NCBI RefSeq assembly: GCF_002899945.2
Contig: NZ_PPEG02000001.1
Coordinates: 186,001-250,000 of the forward strand
DNA length: 64,000 nucleotides
Direction: 5' to 3'
Origin: Chryseobacterium viscerum
GTDB taxonomy: Bacteria > Bacteroidota > Bacteroidia > Flavobacteriales > Weeksellaceae
Under the pieces are notes generated by a model that was not told where the DNA came from, did not search any database, and saw nothing but the letters and a program-made list of their open reading frames with translations. Made by a program: the position numbers and the translations under genes. Below, piece by piece: positions 34,602 to 44,778 of the stretch (position 1 is the first letter of the stretch; each line of letters opens with the position of its first letter).

Positions 34602-35522
34602 ATGACAGAATTGCCTCTGGTTTCAATTTTATGCCTTAGCTTCAACCAAGAACGATTTGTAATAGAATCTTTAGAAAGCTTCAAATCTCAGAGTTATAGT
34701 AATATTGAACTCCTGATTTGTGACGACTGTTCTAAGGACAATTCTGTAGAAGTTATCAATAACTGGATCAAAAATAATCCTCAGCTGGATATCCAGTTCA
34801 TTCCTCATTCTCAGAATCAAGGGATCTGTAAGTCCTTGAATGAACTCCTGAATATATCAAAAGGCAAATATGTTATTACCATAGCCCTTGATGATCTTAT
34901 GGAGCCTGACAAAATAGAAAGACATGTGGCTATTCTTGAAAAATCATCTCCTAACGAAGCTCTGGTATTTTCAAATGCTCATATAATAGATGACAATTCT
35001 GTACGTTTTCAAAATACCTTTATTCCTTATTTTCACAGATATCTGAATATTGAATCAGGAAACTTTTACAAAACATTACTTGGGGATAATTTTCTACCTG
35101 GAATGACATGTGTCACCAAATCTTCTTTGATAAAAGAGATTGGAGGCTGGGATGAAACGTTAACTTTTGAAGATTATGATATGTGGTTGAGATTAAGTCA
35201 AAAATATGACTTTATCTATGATGACACCAAATCATGCAGCTATAGAATGCACGCTACAAATTCTCATAAAAAGAAAAACTTTTTAGAGTTGTCTTTTTTT
35301 GATATTTTTCTGAAACATAAAGAACAGCCTGAAATGAAAAAGAAAATTCTGAAACTTATTCATGAGGCATATAAAGAAAACAGACTGACTGAAAAACACA
35401 AAAAATACCTTAGAGAACTTGATAATAAAACACTTACCGATAAATTAATCCTGAAGAATGTAGGAAAGTTTACTTACAACACGATTCATTATCTTCAAAA
35501 AGTTTATTATAAAACTTGGTAA
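34602..35522 (+). CDS. Glycosyltransferase family 2
   Basis: Cytosolic, probably membrane-associated enzyme adding one sugar to the growing glycan. The 306-residue GT-A protein has VSILCLSFNQERFVIESLES at the start, the nucleotide-binding CDDCSKDNS (about 39-47), a DxD-like ALDDLMEPDKI (about 93-103) and the late acceptor-side motif GWDETLTFEDYDMWLRL. The C-terminal 60 residues are charged helix. It lies 49 bases after the aminotransferase gene. Donor and linkage are not predictable by eye. Confidence 0.9.
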   Translation: MTELPLVSILCLSFNQERFVIESLESFKSQSYSNIELLICDDCSKDNSVEVINNWIKNNPQLDIQFIPHSQNQGICKSLNELLNISKGKYVITIALDDLMEPDKIERHVAILEKSSPNEALVFSNAHIIDDNSVRFQNTFIPYFHRYLNIESGNFYKTLLGDNFLPGMTCVTKSSLIKEIGGWDETLTFEDYDMWLRLSQKYDFIYDDTKSCSYRMHATNSHKKKNFLELSFFDIFLKHKEQPEMKKKILKLIHEAYKENRLTEKHKKYLRELDNKTLTDKLILKNVGKFTYNTIHYLQKVYYKTW

Positions 35523-35541
35523 CATTATTCTTAAATCAATT

Positions 35542-36666
35542 ATGAAAAAAATAAAGCCCCTTGCATTTTATCTCCCTCAATACCACCCTGTTCCCGAAAA
35601 TGATGAATGGTGGGGAAAAGGGTTTACAGAATGGACGAATGTAGGAAAAGCCCAACCCCTGTTTGAAGGACACGAACAGCCTATATACCCTGGAGATCTG
35701 GGCTATTATGACCTGCGTGTTCCTGAAGTAAGAGAACAGCAGGCTCAGATGGCAAAAGACTACGGGGTACATGGATTTATCTATTATCACTACTGGTTTG
35801 GCAACGGAAAACAATTGCTGGAACGTGTGGCCAATGATGTATTACAATCAGGAAAACCAGATTTCCCTTTTTGCTTCTGCTGGGCCAATGAAACCTGGTC
35901 CGGAATATGGCACGGGTTATCAGAAAAAATACTGGCAAAGCAGGTTTACCCTAATGAACAGGACTTAATTGCTCATTTCGAGTATCTTCTGCCTTTCTTC
36001 AAAGATGAGAGGTATATCAAAATAGAAAACAAACCTCTTTTCATTATCTATGATTCCAATCATTTAAATGAAGGAGATCCCTATTATATTACAAAATTCA
36101 GAGAGCTCGCCAGGAAAAACGGATTTGATGATCTATACATCATGGCATCCAACAAGCTCCGTGATGACCTAGATTTTAAATCTATGGGATATGACAGTAA
36201 GATCTCCAATGCATTTCAAAAGGCCTGGATACCTCATATTGCGAAGAAAGAATATATTTCTCACTCTCAATATTATAAAAACAGGATAAAAGGATTAATA
36301 GGAATTAAGAAAAAAGAACAGCCTAAGGTCGGGATTCAGGATGCCCAGGCAGTAGTAAACGATTTAAAGTTTGAGGAAAGCAATATTCCTACCTATCCAT
36401 GTATCCTGCCCAATTGGGATAATACTCCAAGAAGCGGCTACAGAGGAATTATTCTGGCTAACAATTCCCCGGAGCTGTTCGAAAAGCAAGTAGAAAAGGC
36501 TGTAGAATATCTTGAAGATAAAAAGGAGTATCCGGAACAGTTTTTAATTATAAAATCCTGGAACGAGTGGGCAGAAGGAAACATCCTGGAGCCAGATAGA
36601 AAACATGGTTTCGGGTATTTGAATGCATTAAAAAAAATCTTAAACAAACACAGTCGAAATGAGTAA
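35542..36666 (+). CDS. Glycoside hydrolase 99-like protein WbsX
   Basis: The 374-residue protein matches the WbsX family, GH99-like proteins common in O-antigen and capsule loci. Its N-terminus carries KPLAFYLPQYHPVPENDEWW (split from a longer run) and the conserved GKGFTEWTNVGKAQPLF. Further motifs are GVHGFIYYHYWF, CFCWANETW and near the end IIKSWNEWAEGNILEPD. No signal peptide, so it acts in the cytosol. Its role is not settled: glycosyl transfer or trimming of an intermediate has been proposed for the family. Its last 8 bases overlap the next glycosyltransferase gene. Confidence 0.88.
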   Translation: MKKIKPLAFYLPQYHPVPENDEWWGKGFTEWTNVGKAQPLFEGHEQPIYPGDLGYYDLRVPEVREQQAQMAKDYGVHGFIYYHYWFGNGKQLLERVANDVLQSGKPDFPFCFCWANETWSGIWHGLSEKILAKQVYPNEQDLIAHFEYLLPFFKDERYIKIENKPLFIIYDSNHLNEGDPYYITKFRELARKNGFDDLYIMASNKLRDDLDFKSMGYDSKISNAFQKAWIPHIAKKEYISHSQYYKNRIKGLIGIKKKEQPKVGIQDAQAVVNDLKFEESNIPTYPCILPNWDNTPRSGYRGIILANNSPELFEKQVEKAVEYLEDKKEYPEQFLIIKSWNEWAEGNILEPDRKHGFGYLNALKKILNKHSRNE

Positions 36667-37504
36667 ATTCAGTGTACTTATCGCTAACTATAATAATGGT
36701 CATTTTTTTGAAAAATGCTACCAAAGTTTAGTTGCTCAGACTGAAACAGACTGGGAAGCGGTAATTGTGGATGATGGCTCTACTGATGATTCTCTTGAAG
36801 TCATAAAAAAGATCATAGGTGATGATTCCCGGTTTAGAATCAATCAGAATGATCAAAACAGAGGAATCGGATATACAAAAAGAAGATTAATAGAGCTTGC
36901 TGAAGCAGAAATATGTGGTTTTTTAGACCCTGATGATGGGTTAACACCTCATGCCCTGGAATTTGTTTTAAAGACCCATTCAGAATATCCCGAAGTGGGC
37001 TTGGTATATTCAAACTTTGTCCTTTGTGATCAGTACCTCAACCCTCAATCTGTTCACAAAGCAAAACAAATTACAGAACTGGATCAGTCCTACTATAATT
37101 TCAATGCTGAAATTTCACATTTTGTGACCTTTAAAAAGAAGATATACGAGAAGACATCAGGGATTGATCCTTTTTTGAAAATTGCTGAAGATAAAGACTG
37201 GTACATGAAAATGTGCGAAATAGCCCCTGTTAAATATATCGATGAAGATTTATATTTATACAGAATCCACGATAGTGGTATTTCTACTACCAAAAATGCT
37301 GAGAAAGCACTGTTCTGGCACTGGGTAGCGCTGATAAAAATGGCAGAAAGAAGAAACATCAGCATTGAAGATCTTTTTCTTCAAAGTTATGTTCCAAAAA
37401 ATAAATATGAACAGGCGCTCAATCAGCTGAATCATGTAAAAAATTCGAGATGGGCAAAACTGGGAAATAAAATTGGGCTATTTAAAATCTTTAAAAAACT
37501 CTAA
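36659..37504 (+). CDS. Glycosyltransferase family 2 (paralogue of 48275)
   Basis: The 281-residue GT-A protein starts FSVLIANYNNGHFFEKCYQS, with nucleotide-binding VDDGSTDDS (about 38-46) and the DxD region CGFLDPDDGLTP (about 80-91). The acceptor region reads KIAEDKDWYMKMCE. It is clearly related to the protein at 48275-49114: both share the NYNN/HYNN..HFF start, EICGFLDPDD and an AHFVTF/SHFVTF segment at the same place. It starts inside the end of the wbsX gene, so the two are translationally coupled. Confidence 0.9.
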   Translation: MSKFSVLIANYNNGHFFEKCYQSLVAQTETDWEAVIVDDGSTDDSLEVIKKIIGDDSRFRINQNDQNRGIGYTKRRLIELAEAEICGFLDPDDGLTPHALEFVLKTHSEYPEVGLVYSNFVLCDQYLNPQSVHKAKQITELDQSYYNFNAEISHFVTFKKKIYEKTSGIDPFLKIAEDKDWYMKMCEIAPVKYIDEDLYLYRIHDSGISTTKNAEKALFWHWVALIKMAERRNISIEDLFLQSYVPKNKYEQALNQLNHVKNSRWAKLGNKIGLFKIFKKL

Positions 37505-37570
37505 AATCTATTGATCCCCTTGAAAGATTTAAAAGATATACAACTAACATCTTAAGTAGACAAGAAACAT

Positions 37571-38239
37571 ATGATTATTGGTAATGGAATTCTGGCAAAC
37601 GCCGTAAGACTTTATGATAAAGAAGATGTTATTTTTTTTGCATCAGGAGTTTCCAATTCGTTGGAAAAAAATCCAGCTGAATTTGAAAGAGAAATATCTC
37701 TCATGAAATTGGTGATCAGCCAGTATCCAGATAAAAAGATGATCTATTTTTCCACCTGCAGTATTTACGATCCCAGTAAAACTGACAGCCCTTATGTGAT
37801 GCATAAACTTGCTATTGAAAAAGTAATCGCTGAGAACTGCTCTAGCTATATTATTTTCAGGGTAGGAAATGCTGTAGGACGGGGAGGAAATCCCAATACG
37901 CTGATCAATTTTCTCAAAAATTCAATTTTGTCTGAAAATAAGCTGACAATCCACAGTAATGCAAGAAGGATTCTGATTGGGACAGATGACATCGCCTCAT
38001 TTGTCGGAAAATACATGAAAAACTTCAACAATGAGATTGTTAATCTCGCCTATCCCTACCAATATGCACTACCTGAGATCTTAACTCAGCTTGAAGATCA
38101 TCTTGCCAAAAATGCAGCTTATGAAAGTGTAGATGAAGGTTCTTTTTATAATATAGAATTCAACAGCCTTACAGAAGATTTTTTCGCGGGTTTGTCACCT
38201 GATGAATATTTAAAAAAGCTTTATACATCCTATTTGTAA
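37571..38239 (+). CDS. Short NAD(P)-dependent epimerase/dehydratase-like protein
   Basis: The 222-residue protein has an extended-SDR pattern but is short for it. The N-terminal loop MIIGNGILANAV lacks the full GxxGxxG, the next strand VIFFASGVSNS is normal, and the active site is YFSTCSIYDPS followed by YVMHK (YxxxK). The middle has FRVGNAVGRGGNPNTLI. A weakened dinucleotide loop may mean altered cofactor use or a non-catalytic role. It stands 66 bases after the previous gene, and the 169 bases after it carry no convincing gene. Confidence 0.78.
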   Translation: MIIGNGILANAVRLYDKEDVIFFASGVSNSLEKNPAEFEREISLMKLVISQYPDKKMIYFSTCSIYDPSKTDSPYVMHKLAIEKVIAENCSSYIIFRVGNAVGRGGNPNTLINFLKNSILSENKLTIHSNARRILIGTDDIASFVGKYMKNFNNEIVNLAYPYQYALPEILTQLEDHLAKNAAYESVDEGSFYNIEFNSLTEDFFAGLSPDEYLKKLYTSYL

Positions 38240-38408
38240 GGGATAATGCCGTAAAATATGATGTATCCCGTTCTGTACCCGAAAAAAATAATGTTGTACC
38301 TTGGGCCAGAAAATTTCAGCGGTCATCAGCCTAAAAAAGCAGTGTATATAGACTGCCAATTTATGATCGACTGAAGTATAAAAAACACATTAAACCTACT
38401 GAATAAAA

Positions 38409-39323
38409 ATGAAAATGAATCCCAAAATATCCGTAATTGTTCCCTGCTATAAACAGGCTCATTTTTTAGATGAATCTCTGCAGTCTATACTGGACCAGAC
38501 TTATGAAAATTGGGAATGCATTATTGTTAATGACGGATCGCCTGATAATACCGATGAAGTAGCTGATAAATGGGTGAAAAAAGACAGCCGTTTCAAATAC
38601 CTTTATAAAGAAAATGGTGGATTATCTTCTGCAAGAAATGCAGCTCTGAAAATCGTTACCGGAGATTATATCCAGTTTTTAGATTCTGATGATATCTTAG
38701 TTGAAACCAAGTTTTCAGATTCATTAAATTTGATACATGACAAAGAAGCAATAGTAGTGTCCAACTTTTGTTTATTTGATGATTCCGATAAGCACAAATT
38801 ATTGCCTCCTTTTTGCAAGCTGTCTCAAGATTTGCTGAATTTCGAATCTATTTTATATCAATGGGATTTTACATTCACAATTCCTATTCATTGTGGAATT
38901 TTTCCAAAATCTCTTTTTGAAACTATTGGTTTCAATGAAAAGTTAAAAGCAAAAGAAGATTGGCTTTTTTGGATTCAAATTGCACAAAAAAACATTAATT
39001 TTATTTATTTAAATGCTCATCTTGCTTTGTATAGAAAACATGCAACGAGTATGTCCCGAGATAGAAAACATATGATTTTATATCAAATGCTGTTCTATAA
39101 TGAAGCTGAAAAAGTGATTTCAAATTCTGACTTCAATAAATTACTTTTAAAGCACTTAGATGTTAATTACAACAAAGTCAACGAACTAACCATTGAAATA
39201 AGAAATCTAAAAGAATCAAATACTTTTAAACTCTTTTTATTTTTAAAAAAAATGATTAAGAATATGGGGTTATTAAATTTGTCTAAAACATTATTAAATT
39301 TAACATTGAAGTTTAGGAAATAA
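38409..39323 (+). CDS. Glycosyltransferase family 2
   Basis: The 304-residue GT-A protein has PKISVIVPCYKQAHFLDESL at the start, NDGSPDNTDE for nucleotide binding (about 42-51), GGLSSARNAAL and the DxD FLDSDDILVE (about 95-104). The late motif is KLKAKEDWLFWIQI. The C-terminus is basic and partly hydrophobic (about 275-304), possibly a membrane contact. An in-frame second ATG two codons in is an equally good start. It is flanked on both sides by stretches without genes, which suggests it arrived as a separate insertion. Confidence 0.9.
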   Translation: MKMNPKISVIVPCYKQAHFLDESLQSILDQTYENWECIIVNDGSPDNTDEVADKWVKKDSRFKYLYKENGGLSSARNAALKIVTGDYIQFLDSDDILVETKFSDSLNLIHDKEAIVVSNFCLFDDSDKHKLLPPFCKLSQDLLNFESILYQWDFTFTIPIHCGIFPKSLFETIGFNEKLKAKEDWLFWIQIAQKNINFIYLNAHLALYRKHATSMSRDRKHMILYQMLFYNEAEKVISNSDFNKLLLKHLDVNYNKVNELTIEIRNLKESNTFKLFLFLKKMIKNMGLLNLSKTLLNLTLKFRK

Positions 39324-39397
39324 ATTTCATTTATAAAAAATACAACACAGTCAAACGAGCATTGAGCACAATTTGACTTTATTTAGAATTGTGTTAG

Positions 39398-39529
39398 GAT
39401 TTTAGTTTTGAAATTATTGTTGTAGGTAATTCTGAAGAATTTTCGGAAGTCTTACAAAGTAATACAAGACTAAAAAAACAGAAAAAATATCAATCTCCAG
39501 AAAGTAAATTATTTTTTACAATACACTAA
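39398..39529 (+). pseudogene. Possible gene remnant between glycosyltransferases
   Basis: A 43-codon open stretch without a start codon translates to DFSFEIIVVGNSEEFSEVL and onward to a TAA at 39529. The EIIVVGNSEE segment resembles the first nucleotide-binding strand of family 2 glycosyltransferases (EIIVVDNSS type), but the rest does not follow the family. It may be the residue of a gene lost when the locus was rearranged. Such a short match could also be chance. Confidence 0.25.
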
Positions 39530-39561
39530 GACACTTCAACAACTTTTACTTCCAAAATCAT

Positions 39562-40593
39562 ATGAATATAGCTTTCACAATCTGCTCCAACAACTATTTA
39601 GCACAAGCTAAAGTCTTAAGGAATTCTATTAATAAATATGGCGAAAACGTCAAATTTGTAATAGGATTATGCGATGAAAAATCTGACGAAATAGATTACA
39701 ATTCTTTCCAATGTGAAATTGTAGAAATGAAAGATATTGGAATAAAAAATTTTGATGAACTATGGATGAAATATGACATCATAGAATTTAATACTTCTGT
39801 GAAAGCCTCTTTTTTCAAGTACTTATTAGCAAAAAATCCTAATACAGAATTTATCTATTACTTCGATCCGGATATTGAAATACTTGATCAGCTATCGATC
39901 CTCAATGCAGAATTTGAAAATAATGCAGATATTTTGCTCACGCCTCACATTCTGAGCTCTATTCCACTAGACGGCTTCAAACCAGTAGAAAACACTTTTC
40001 TTAATTTTGGTATATATAACCTGGGGTTTATCGGATTAAGAGGTCATTCTGAAAATGCCAGAAACCTTCTAGATTGGTGGGAAGAAAGATTGTTATCTCT
40101 TTGCTATAATCAGCCGGAAAAAGGGCTATTTGTAGATCAAATCTGGATGAACTTTTCCCCTATTTTTTTCAAAAAAGTAAAAGTTCTCCATAAAATGGGA
40201 TACAATGCCGCTCCATGGAATTTGCATGAAAGAATAGGATTAGTAGCTACTGAAAACAATAAATATCTTATGCCGGACAATTCTCCTCTAGTGTTTTATC
40301 ATTTTTCAAATTTTAAATATAAAAATCCTGAAACTTTAGCAAAATACTATGATAGATATTCTTTGGAAAATTCAAATTCATTGAAAAAACTATATCAAAA
40401 TTATCATCAGAAAACCATTGAAAATGAAATTGAGCGAATCTCTAAAATAGATTGCAAATATGTAATTTTGAAAAATGATTTACCTAAAAAAAATAAATCA
40501 TTTTATGAAATTTTGAAATCAAACTTCAATAATTTATTAAAAATAATTTATTATAAAATCCGTTACAACTACAATTATGAACCAAAACTCTAA
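39562..40593 (+). CDS. GT-A-fold glycosyltransferase (family 8-like)
   Basis: The 343-residue protein begins MNIAFTICSNNYLAQAKVLR, the start style of nucleotide-diphospho-sugar transferases of the GT8/GT24 kind. It has a metal-binding DxD in IYYFDPDIEIL (D102, D104), preceded by the conserved KASFFKYLL. The region NFGIYNLGFIGLRG and VDQIWMNFSPIFF fits the acceptor half of that fold. The C-terminal 60 residues are lysine-rich. It is much lower in GC than the core genes of the window. Its end overlaps fcl by 17 bases. Donor unknown; family 8 enzymes often use UDP-glucose or UDP-galactose. Confidence 0.8.
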   Translation: MNIAFTICSNNYLAQAKVLRNSINKYGENVKFVIGLCDEKSDEIDYNSFQCEIVEMKDIGIKNFDELWMKYDIIEFNTSVKASFFKYLLAKNPNTEFIYYFDPDIEILDQLSILNAEFENNADILLTPHILSSIPLDGFKPVENTFLNFGIYNLGFIGLRGHSENARNLLDWWEERLLSLCYNQPEKGLFVDQIWMNFSPIFFKKVKVLHKMGYNAAPWNLHERIGLVATENNKYLMPDNSPLVFYHFSNFKYKNPETLAKYYDRYSLENSNSLKKLYQNYHQKTIENEIERISKIDCKYVILKNDLPKKNKSFYEILKSNFNNLLKIIYYKIRYNYNYEPKL

Positions 40594-41503
40594 AATATAT
40601 ATTGCCGGACATCGAGGTATGGTAGGAAGCGCCATTTTAAGAAACTTAACTTCAAATGGCTTTCATAATATTATTACTAAAACCTCAGACGAATTAGACC
40701 TTACAGATCAAAAAAATGTACAAACATTTTTTGAAACTGAAAAACCAGAGTATGTCTTTCTTGCGGCAGCCAAAGTAGGGGGTATTCATGCTAATAATAC
40801 ATATCGTGCAGATTTTCTTTACAAAAATCTTATGATTGAGGCTAATATAATCCATCAAAGTTATTTACAGGGAGTAAAAAAATTACTTTTTCTGGGCTCC
40901 AGTTGTATATATCCCAAGCTCGCACCTCAGCCTTTAAAAGAAGAATACTTATTGAGTGGATTTTTAGAAGAAACCAATGAGCCTTATGCCATAGCAAAAA
41001 TTGCAGGAATAAAAATGTGTGATGCATACAGAAGCCAGTATGATTGCAATTTCATTTCCGCAATGCCCACTAATCTCTATGGCCCTAATGATAACTATGA
41101 TCTAAATAACTCTCATGTTTTACCTGCTATGCTCAGAAAGTTTTTTGAAGCTAAACAAAACAAGGTAGAGGAAGTGGTCTTATGGGGAGATGGAAGTCCT
41201 TTTAGAGAATTTTTACATGTAGATGATCTTGCAAAGGCATGTGTATTTTTAATGAATAATTACAATGAAAGTGGTCATATCAATATAGGGTCATTCAAGG
41301 AAATCTCTATATCAGAACTGGCCACACAGATTAAAGATATTACCCAATATGAAGGAAATATCGTTTGGGATACAGAAAAACCAAATGGCACTCCTAGAAA
41401 ATTAATGGACTCCTCTAAGATTAATTCTATGGGCTGGTCTCCTGATATATCTTTAGAAGATGGAATAAAACAAGTTTACGAAGAAAAATTTTTAAACAAA
41501 TGA
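40577..41503 (+). CDS. fcl: GDP-L-fucose synthase
   Basis: Bifunctional epimerase-reductase that turns GDP-4-keto-6-deoxymannose into GDP-L-fucose. The 308-residue protein has [11 protein letters not shown] (10-20), the active-site [10 protein letters not shown] (S108, C110 area), YAIAK (Y137, K141) followed by [14 protein letters not shown], and the family-specific [13 protein letters not shown]. Motif match to GMER/WcaG is very close. It overlaps the preceding gene by 17 bases and gmd by 4, with the order fcl then gmd, the reverse of the usual gmd-fcl. Confidence 0.95.
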   Translation: MNQNSKIYIAGHRGMVGSAILRNLTSNGFHNIITKTSDELDLTDQKNVQTFFETEKPEYVFLAAAKVGGIHANNTYRADFLYKNLMIEANIIHQSYLQGVKKLLFLGSSCIYPKLAPQPLKEEYLLSGFLEETNEPYAIAKIAGIKMCDAYRSQYDCNFISAMPTNLYGPNDNYDLNNSHVLPAMLRKFFEAKQNKVEEVVLWGDGSPFREFLHVDDLAKACVFLMNNYNESGHINIGSFKEISISELATQIKDITQYEGNIVWDTEKPNGTPRKLMDSSKINSMGWSPDISLEDGIKQVYEEKFLNK

Positions 41504-42576
41504 TGAAAAAAGCACTTATTACAGGAATTACGGGACAAGATGGCTCTTATCTTGCCGAACTGCTTTTAGAAAAAGGCTATGAAGTTCATGGTGTAAAACG
41601 AAGAGCCTCCTCTTTCAATACTCAAAGAATTGATCATTTATACCTGGATCAACATGAACATAATGTGAATTTCAAATTACACTACGGAGACCTTACAGAC
41701 TCTACCAATATCATCAGAATTATACAAGAGGTACAACCAGACGAAATCTATAATCTTGGTGCAATGAGCCATGTGAAAGTAAGTTTTGACATGCCCGAAT
41801 ATGTTGCCAATGTAGATGGTCTAGGTACCCTGCGTTTATTAGAAGCCATTAGAATTTTAGGACTCACTCATAAGACGAAAATTTACCAGGCTTCTACCTC
41901 AGAATTATATGGCGGACTACCATCCAATAAAAATGAAAAAGGATTTTATGATGAAAACTGTCCTTTCTATCCTCGTTCTCCTTATGGTGCTGCAAAAATT
42001 TATGGTTTTTGGATAACAAAAAACTACAGGGAAGCATATGGAATGTTTGCCTGTAATGGTATTTTATTCAATCATGAATCTCCTAGAAGAGGTGAAACTT
42101 TTGTTACCCGAAAAATAACTATGGCAGTAGCCAGTATAGCAAAAAACAAACAAGATTGTTTATATCTAGGGAATTTAAATGCCAAAAGAGATTGGGGACA
42201 TGCTAAAGATTATGTAGAAGGAATGTGGAGAATGCTGCAGCAAGATAAACCAGACGATTTTGTTTTAGCGACAGGAGAAACTACTATGGTAAGGGATTTT
42301 CTTATTATGGCTTTTGAAGAAGCAGGAATAGAATTGGTTTTTGAAGGAAATCAAGAAAATGAAATTGCTAAAGTAGCACGTTGTAATAATCCAAATTACC
42401 AACTGCCATTAGGTAAAACAGTTGTAAAAGTTGATCCCAATTATTATCGTCCAACAGAAGTTGATCTACTAATTGGTGACCCCACAAAAGCAAAAACTAT
42501 TCTCGGCTGGCAACCACAATACACCGTAAAATCTCTTTGTAAAGAAATGATTGAAAATGATTTAAAAATAATGTGA
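41500..42576 (+). CDS. gmd: GDP-mannose 4,6-dehydratase
   Basis: Converts GDP-mannose to GDP-4-keto-6-deoxymannose, the substrate of fcl. The 358-residue protein has [16 protein letters not shown], the NADP-binding [18 protein letters not shown], catalytic TSE (133-135) and YGAAK (Y162, K166), and [17 protein letters not shown]. The ATGATG at the start offers two adjacent starts. With fcl it gives GDP-L-fucose for the polysaccharide. GDP-mannose must be made by enzymes outside the window, because manB and manC are not here. Confidence 0.96.
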   Translation: MMKKALITGITGQDGSYLAELLLEKGYEVHGVKRRASSFNTQRIDHLYLDQHEHNVNFKLHYGDLTDSTNIIRIIQEVQPDEIYNLGAMSHVKVSFDMPEYVANVDGLGTLRLLEAIRILGLTHKTKIYQASTSELYGGLPSNKNEKGFYDENCPFYPRSPYGAAKIYGFWITKNYREAYGMFACNGILFNHESPRRGETFVTRKITMAVASIAKNKQDCLYLGNLNAKRDWGHAKDYVEGMWRMLQQDKPDDFVLATGETTMVRDFLIMAFEEAGIELVFEGNQENEIAKVARCNNPNYQLPLGKTVVKVDPNYYRPTEVDLLIGDPTKAKTILGWQPQYTVKSLCKEMIENDLKIM

Positions 42577-42664
42577 TTTTTGTACAATCATATTCCATGA
42601 TACCATATCATTGTACTTCGCAAAAAACAAACAGATATTTACCCCCAAAAAAATATTCAAAAAT

Positions 42665-43489
42665 ATGCTCAATAATTCCATTACAATCATAACGATCAAC
42701 TTCAATAACAAAAATGGTTTACAAAAAACCATGGATAGTGTATTTCGGCAAACCAATAAAGATTTTCAATATATAGTAATTGATGGTGGAAGTTCTGATG
42801 GGAGCAAAGAACTTATAGAAAGAAATCAATCCCAAATAAACGATTGGGTAAGTGAACGTGATAATGGAATTTATCATGCGATGAACAAAGGAATTGAAAA
42901 AGCTACTGGAGAATATCTTCTTTTTCTCAATAGTGGAGACGAACTGCTCAATGAATTGGTTGTAGAAAAAGTAACGCCACTACTCCACACAGATGATATT
43001 ATCTCTGGTAATTTAATCGTAGATGAAGATAGTAAAGATGTTCTTAGACCTACTAAAAAAAGCATTTCATTTTTAGATTTAATTGAAGAAACTATTTGGC
43101 ATCCCAGTACATTTATAAAAAAAAGTGCTTTTGAAAAAGTAGGTCTCTATGATGAAAATCTGAAAATCTGTTCGGATTGGAAATGGTTTTTGATTTCTAT
43201 TTTCAAATATAATTGTACTTATAGACCTATTGAACAATCCATATCCCGCTTTTATAAAGATGGTATCAGTTCCGATCCCAAATCACAATCTTTAAGAAAA
43301 GAGGAAAGGAGAAAAACACTGGTAGAAAACTTTCATTTTTCTGAATTCCAGACGGAAGAATTAATCGATAAAATTAATTTATATTTTAGTGCAACAAATT
43401 CTTTAGACAAAATAAATAAATTGAAAAATTCAAGATTATTAAAATTTTTATATCGAATAGGTGTCTTTAAAAACTATAAATATCTTTAA
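42665..43489 (+). CDS. Glycosyltransferase family 2 (WcaE-like)
   Basis: I chose the ATG at 42665 (274 residues), just before the conserved SITIITINFNNKNGLQKTM; an upstream TTG at 42611 would add 18 unconserved residues. The protein has QYIVIDGGSSDGSKELIE, WVSERDNGIYHAMNKGIEKA and FLNSGDEL (DxD position), the set seen in colanic-acid-type WcaE transferases. The segment WHPSTFIKKSAFEKVGLYDE is also typical. It sits directly after the GDP-fucose genes, so GDP-fucose as donor is a fair guess. The C-terminus is basic and hydrophobic. Confidence 0.9.
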   Translation: MLNNSITIITINFNNKNGLQKTMDSVFRQTNKDFQYIVIDGGSSDGSKELIERNQSQINDWVSERDNGIYHAMNKGIEKATGEYLLFLNSGDELLNELVVEKVTPLLHTDDIISGNLIVDEDSKDVLRPTKKSISFLDLIEETIWHPSTFIKKSAFEKVGLYDENLKICSDWKWFLISIFKYNCTYRPIEQSISRFYKDGISSDPKSQSLRKEERRKTLVENFHFSEFQTEELIDKINLYFSATNSLDKINKLKNSRLLKFLYRIGVFKNYKYL

Positions 43490-43518
43490 TTTTTTAAAGA
43501 CAGGATTTTTCATCTGTT

Positions 43519-44517
43519 ATGAAGCTTAATAATATCCAGATTTTAAGGGGAATTTCAGCATTATTGGTATGCTGTTTTCATTTCCGGGAAACCATCAATT
43601 TGCCAGGGTTACAACTTGGCAATATTCTTTTCAGCAAAGGAAGTATTGGCGTTCCCGTCTTTTTTATTATTAGTGGATTTATCATGGCTTTCACCACTCA
43701 AAAAATAAATTTTAATAAAGATTCTTTTCAGCAGATTACTTTATTTTACAAAAGGAGAATCATCAGAATTGTCCCCCTATATTATCTTTTGACCTTTGCT
43801 GCAATGATACCCGGAGGCAGTTTTTTCCTTTATTTTCATGGTGCAGGACTTTATGAGCTTATCCATTCCTTATTATTCCTTCCCACAAAGAAAGAATTTC
43901 CAGTACTTTTCTTAGGCTGGTCTTTAAATTTTGAGATGTTCTTTTATCTAATATTCGGCATCTCCTTATTTTTTAAAGAAAAAAGATATTATTTCATTGC
44001 AGGTTTCTTCATCCTTACTTCAATCTTGGGATATTGTATCCATTTTGAAAGCCCCTATCTACGGATGGTAAGCAGCTCCCTGAATCTCTATTTTGTTGTG
44101 GGAATTCTTTTTTCACTTTTCCTGAACAGATATACAGTTCCCAAGAGTTGGGCAACCTTATTTTCTGTAACAGGAATTATATTATTTGCATTGGTCCTGC
44201 TTAGCATTATTCCTATTGATAATGATATGATCAAGCTGACCATTATATCTCTGTTTGTATTTTCTTTCTTAACTTTTGATTATGTATTTCAGTTTAAAGG
44301 AAACAAAGCACTTATTTTTCTGGGAGATATTTCCTACTCTCTATACCTGTCCCATCCTTTTGTAGAAATTGTTTTAAAAAGATTTAAAGTTGAAGGTTAC
44401 CTCAGCTATCCTTTTTTTCTTTTTAAGATTGTCATGGTCATTATAGTCGCATCACTTCTGTATTATTTTGTTGAGAAAAGAGTAACCAATTATTTAAAAA
44501 TTAAATTAAAAGCATAA
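43519..44517 (+). CDS. Membrane acyltransferase, OafA/acyltransferase-3 family
   Basis: Inner-membrane protein that transfers acyl groups (usually acetyl) to sugars. The 332-residue protein has the family start KLNNIQILRGISALLVCCFH with the R and H that are conserved, FFIISGFIMAF, RRIIRIVPLYYLLT and LGWSLNFEMFFYLIF, and about ten membrane segments. The short C-terminus lacks an SGNH domain, so it is the membrane-only form. It follows the WcaE-like gene by 29 bases. About 260 bases without a gene follow it, so it probably ends an operon. Confidence 0.9.
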   Translation: MKLNNIQILRGISALLVCCFHFRETINLPGLQLGNILFSKGSIGVPVFFIISGFIMAFTTQKINFNKDSFQQITLFYKRRIIRIVPLYYLLTFAAMIPGGSFFLYFHGAGLYELIHSLLFLPTKKEFPVLFLGWSLNFEMFFYLIFGISLFFKEKRYYFIAGFFILTSILGYCIHFESPYLRMVSSSLNLYFVVGILFSLFLNRYTVPKSWATLFSVTGIILFALVLLSIIPIDNDMIKLTIISLFVFSFLTFDYVFQFKGNKALIFLGDISYSLYLSHPFVEIVLKRFKVEGYLSYPFFLFKIVMVIIVASLLYYFVEKRVTNYLKIKLKA

Positions 44518-44740
44518 TTCCGTAATCAACTTCTGTTAAAATTAAAAAATTCTTGCTTTAAATAAACTTCATCAACAAAATACAGATCATAGCTCTTAAT
44601 AAAATTGACAATATTTTTAGTGAATTATTTCCCATAAAACAAAAACACACAAGTATTTTACTTATTATTAAAAAGGGTTTATCAAAAACTAAAAAGTCAG
44701 AATTACTATTTATTTCACTTTTAAGGATGTAAAAAAATAA

Positions 44741-44748
44741 TATCTTTG
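44741..44748 (+). promoter_or_regulatory. Putative -7 element before the DUF1796 gene
   Basis: TATCTTTG fits TAnnTTTG in the 261-base gene-free stretch after the acyltransferase and predicts a leader of about 24 bases. No -33 TTG at the usual distance. Confidence 0.5.
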
Positions 44749-44778
44749 TATCAACAACACAAACTGACTTTCTTCAAG

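Noticed and set aside
38319..38374. Short frame with MLYLGPENFSG... after the small epimerase gene
   Set aside because: Only a few dozen bases, without ribosome-binding signal or similarity; probably chance in a gene-free stretch.
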